Below, one piece after another: positions 6,473 to 7,194 of a stretch of DNA of 7,194 bases. The position numbers and the translations under genes are program-made. The stretch's first letter is position 1; each line of letters opens with the position of its first letter. The stretch is from Nitrosospira sp. Its GTDB lineage: Bacteria; Pseudomonadota; Gammaproteobacteria; Burkholderiales; Nitrosomonadaceae. Where the stretch lies: positions 1-7,194 of the forward strand of contig JAKDLC010000101.1 in NCBI GenBank assembly GCA_030453055.1. Reading direction: 5' to 3'. Below the pieces are notes generated by a model. The model made no database searches. It worked only from the letters and a program-made list of their open reading frames with translations, and was not told the DNA's origin.

Positions 6473-6522
6473 CTGTAACACCAACATCGGAAAATGTTAC
6501 AGGCAATCGTCGACTCGACGAT
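6473..6522. repeat. Two adjacent perfect inverted repeats
   Basis: CTGTAACA (6473-6480) pairs with TGTTACAG (6495-6502) across 14 bases. Three bases later ATCGTCG (6506-6512) pairs with CGACGAT (6516-6522) across three bases. Further along, TCGAT-AA-ATCGA (6577-6588) is a third, shorter palindrome. They could be regulator sites or folds of an untranslated RNA. No promoter or T-run clearly goes with them, so no function is assigned. Confidence 0.5.
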
Positions 6523-6603
6523 AAATGGACTATAAGGAAGTTGTACCTGGGCTTATCTCGGCTACGGAAAACTGTATCGATAAATCGAGGCATGAGAATG
6601 AAT

Positions 6604-6646
6604 ATTGTGGAAATGGCGGGCGGGTCCGCCCGCCAGCTTCCACAAT
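6604..6646 (-). terminator. Long hairpin at the end of the thioredoxin-like gene
   Basis: A two-part stem: ATTGTGGAA (6604-6612) pairs with TTCCACAAT (6638-6646), and inside it GGCGGGCGG (6615-6623) pairs with CCGCCCGCC (6626-6634), with a small asymmetric bulge between. It begins at the stop codon of the thioredoxin-like gene (TAA, 6648-6646) and so probably ends or stabilises its mRNA. On neither strand is it followed by a clean T-run, so it is not a textbook intrinsic terminator. Confidence 0.55.
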
Positions 6647-6885
6647 TAGGATTTCAACGCCGACATGGGGGCCCCAAAATTGATGTGGAAAGGTGCTCCG
6701 TTGATCACGAGCGCCGGTACCGATTTTACGCCGGCCGCTTCAGCATCCGCGATACGATCCGCGTGCTCGCCGAGATGTACGAGCTCCACATCGTAGCGGT
6801 CGGGATCCAGGGCATCAGCAACCTGGTGCTCGGCTTCGACACATACGGGACAGCCGGCGTGATAAAAGGTAGCAGGTGTTTTCAT
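6646..6885 (-). CDS. Small thioredoxin-fold protein with CPVC motif
   Basis: A 79-residue single-domain protein. It opens with a beta strand (ATFYHA) leading into the redox motif GCPVC (C12, C15) and a helix (EAEHQVADAL). After the second strand (VELVHLG) comes VKSVPALVING, with P57 in the cis-proline position of the thioredoxin fold. The size is nearer to glutaredoxin/NrdH-like proteins or minimal thioredoxins than to full thioredoxin, and CPVC is neither the CGPC of thioredoxin nor the CPYC of glutaredoxin. No signal peptide or membrane segment is seen, so it should be cytoplasmic and may act in thiol-disulfide exchange; its partner is unknown. I chose the ATG at 6885 because GGAG lies nine bases upstream; the frame could open at TTG 6900, but that codon abuts the GGAG. 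A strong promoter lies upstream. Fold secure, role open. Confidence 0.85.
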   Translation of the reverse strand: MKTPATFYHAGCPVCVEAEHQVADALDPDRYDVELVHLGEHADRIADAEAAGVKSVPALVINGAPFHINFGAPMSALKS

Positions 6886-6915
6886 AGTCGATATCTCCAA
6901 AAGATTTAGATGTCA

Positions 6916-6957
6916 GTGGGGACTACCCACGTTCGCAAGAACCGGTTAAGTGTAACC
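6916..6957 (-). promoter_or_regulatory. Structured leader of the thioredoxin-like gene
   Basis: Three small perfect hairpins follow each other in the leader of about 80 bases. Given in plus-strand letters they are GTGGG-GACTA-CCCAC (6916-6930), GTTC-GCAA-GAAC (6931-6942) and GGTTA-AGTG-TAACC (6944-6957). They lie between the predicted transcription start (about 6964) and the GGAG ribosome-binding site. I recognise no riboswitch family; they may affect RNA stability or bind a regulator. Confidence 0.4.
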
Positions 6958-6967
6958 ATGCGACGGC

Positions 6968-7081
6968 CTAATTATAACCGAAGACTCGGGGAGTATCAAA
7001 GATAGCGGGCATTGCCTGATCGGTCCAGAAATTTTCGTGGATAACGTCCCATTGGCGGTTTAGTCTAATATCCCGGATGTT
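6968..7081 (-). pseudogene. Possible C-terminal remnant of a gene cut by the insertion sequence
   Basis: On the minus strand, 37 codons are open from 7081 down to a TAG at 6970-6968. They read, in part, NRQWDVIHENFW and then FDTPRVFGYN at the end. The mix (several aromatic and acidic residues, ordinary codons) looks protein-like, and the open stretch begins about where the probable IS end lies (near 7071). That would fit the tail of an interrupted gene. The opposite strand is also open over most of this length and the stretch is short, so chance is a real alternative. I do not recognise the protein. Confidence 0.25.
6971..6999 (-). promoter_or_regulatory. Near-consensus sigma70 promoter of the thioredoxin-like gene
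   Basis: On the minus strand, TTGATA (6999-6994), 17 bases, then a perfect TATAAT (6976-6971). Only one position of the two hexamers departs from consensus. Expected transcription start is near 6964, giving a leader of about 78 bases to the ATG at 6885. It is the best promoter in the window and suggests steady expression. Confidence 0.75.
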
Positions 7082-7194
7082 TCATAAATTCGCGTGATGA
7101 TTGCGCAGGATTTTGTTTTGTAGGGGGATTTTGTGAAAGAGCGGCGTAGTTATTCATACGCCCGACTGAGCAAAATTCCCATACGAAACAAAAG
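7071..7194 (+). mobile_element. Probable left end of an insertion sequence (runs off the window)
   Basis: From about 7071 (TCCCGGATGTTTCATAAATT) the sequence changes to a T-rich, repeat-bearing stretch leading into a new gene start. GGATTTTGT occurs twice (7108-7116, 7126-7134). The style resembles IS ends I associate with betaproteobacterial elements, but the matching right end and target duplication lie outside the window, so neither boundary nor family can be shown here. Confidence 0.35.
7133..7194 (+). CDS. N-terminus of a basic protein, possibly a transposase (partial)
   Basis: A reading frame starts with GTG at 7133, after a GGGGG ribosome-binding site (7123-7127) about five bases upstream, and stays open to the edge (20 full codons). 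An in-frame TAG at 7121-7123 limits the start. The peptide begins VKERRSYSYARLSK and continues IPIRNK; seven of 20 residues are Lys or Arg, which would suit a DNA-binding N-terminus. Its place about 60 bases inside a probable IS end suggests a transposase, but 20 residues are too few to identify a family. Confidence 0.4.
   Translation, partial: MKERRSYSYARLSKIPIRNK

Larger units (their letters stand above)
6252..6645. other. 394-bp gene-free region between sixA and the thioredoxin-like gene
   Basis: No credible reading frame is found on either strand. From left to right it holds the sixA leader (6252-6288), a MITE-like element (6289-6401), a stretch with three inverted repeats (6473-6588) and the GC-rich hairpin ending the thioredoxin-like gene (6604-6646). 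Candidate starts in 6402-6600 give only peptides of a few residues. The one longer plus-strand frame, starting at TTG 6541, runs antisense through the thioredoxin-like gene and is not supported. Confidence 0.7.

Noticed and set aside
6541..6909. 122-residue plus-strand frame with an AAGGAAG upstream of TTG
   Set aside because: It runs antisense through the thioredoxin-like gene, whose CPVC and cis-Pro features are clear, and passes through the GC-rich hairpin; the product resembles nothing.
1..7194. CRISPR array, tRNA or rRNA genes
   Set aside because: No regularly spaced repeats of CRISPR length, and no tRNA cloverleaf or rRNA-like stretch was noticed on either strand.

Overview
The window looks like accessory chromosome of a Gram-negative proteobacterium, most likely a betaproteobacterium; the Nitrosomonadaceae (Nitrosospira/Nitrosomonas) would fit the SDR-SPW-VKOR fusion and the Kup sequence. 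This is an impression from protein style, not a proven assignment. All coding regions read cleanly, with no internal frameshift seen.

Layout. (1) 1-958: two type II toxin-antitoxin units on the minus strand. A Phd/YefM antitoxin (878-618) and a ParE-like toxin (618-292) overlap by one base and are driven from a duplicated promoter inside an 18-bp tandem repeat. Next comes the start of a DUF1778 ribbon-helix-helix antitoxin (144 to the left edge), with its own promoter and an overlapping inverted repeat. Its GNAT toxin partner would lie outside the window. (2) 1103-3001: kup, a 632-residue potassium transporter, minus strand. (3) 3269-5791: a divergently transcribed 840-residue protein joining a cytoplasmic SDR (NAD-dependent epimerase-like) domain to a polytopic membrane part made of SPW-type repeats around a VKOR-like segment. 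(4) 5793-6251: sixA-like phosphohistidine phosphatase, minus strand with a GTG start, converging on the fusion gene with one base between stop codons. (5) 6252-6645: 394 gene-free bases holding a 113-bp MITE-like element (6289-6401, imperfect 15-bp terminal inverted repeats, ATTAA target duplication), several inverted repeats, and a long GC-rich hairpin that ends the next gene. (6) 6646-6885: a 79-residue thioredoxin-fold protein with a CPVC motif, preceded by a near-consensus sigma70 promoter and a leader with three small hairpins. (7) 7071-7194: probably the end of an insertion sequence, with the first 20 codons of a basic protein. It abuts a short open stretch that may be the tail of an interrupted gene.

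The genes do not form one pathway. The TA units, the MITE and the probable IS end suggest plasticity on both sides of a housekeeping-type core (kup, the SDR fusion, sixA). The most unusual items are the three-part membrane fusion, whose only membrane-part cysteines are one CxxC pair; the MITE with its intact target duplication; and the repeat-borne tandem promoters of the phd-parE operon.
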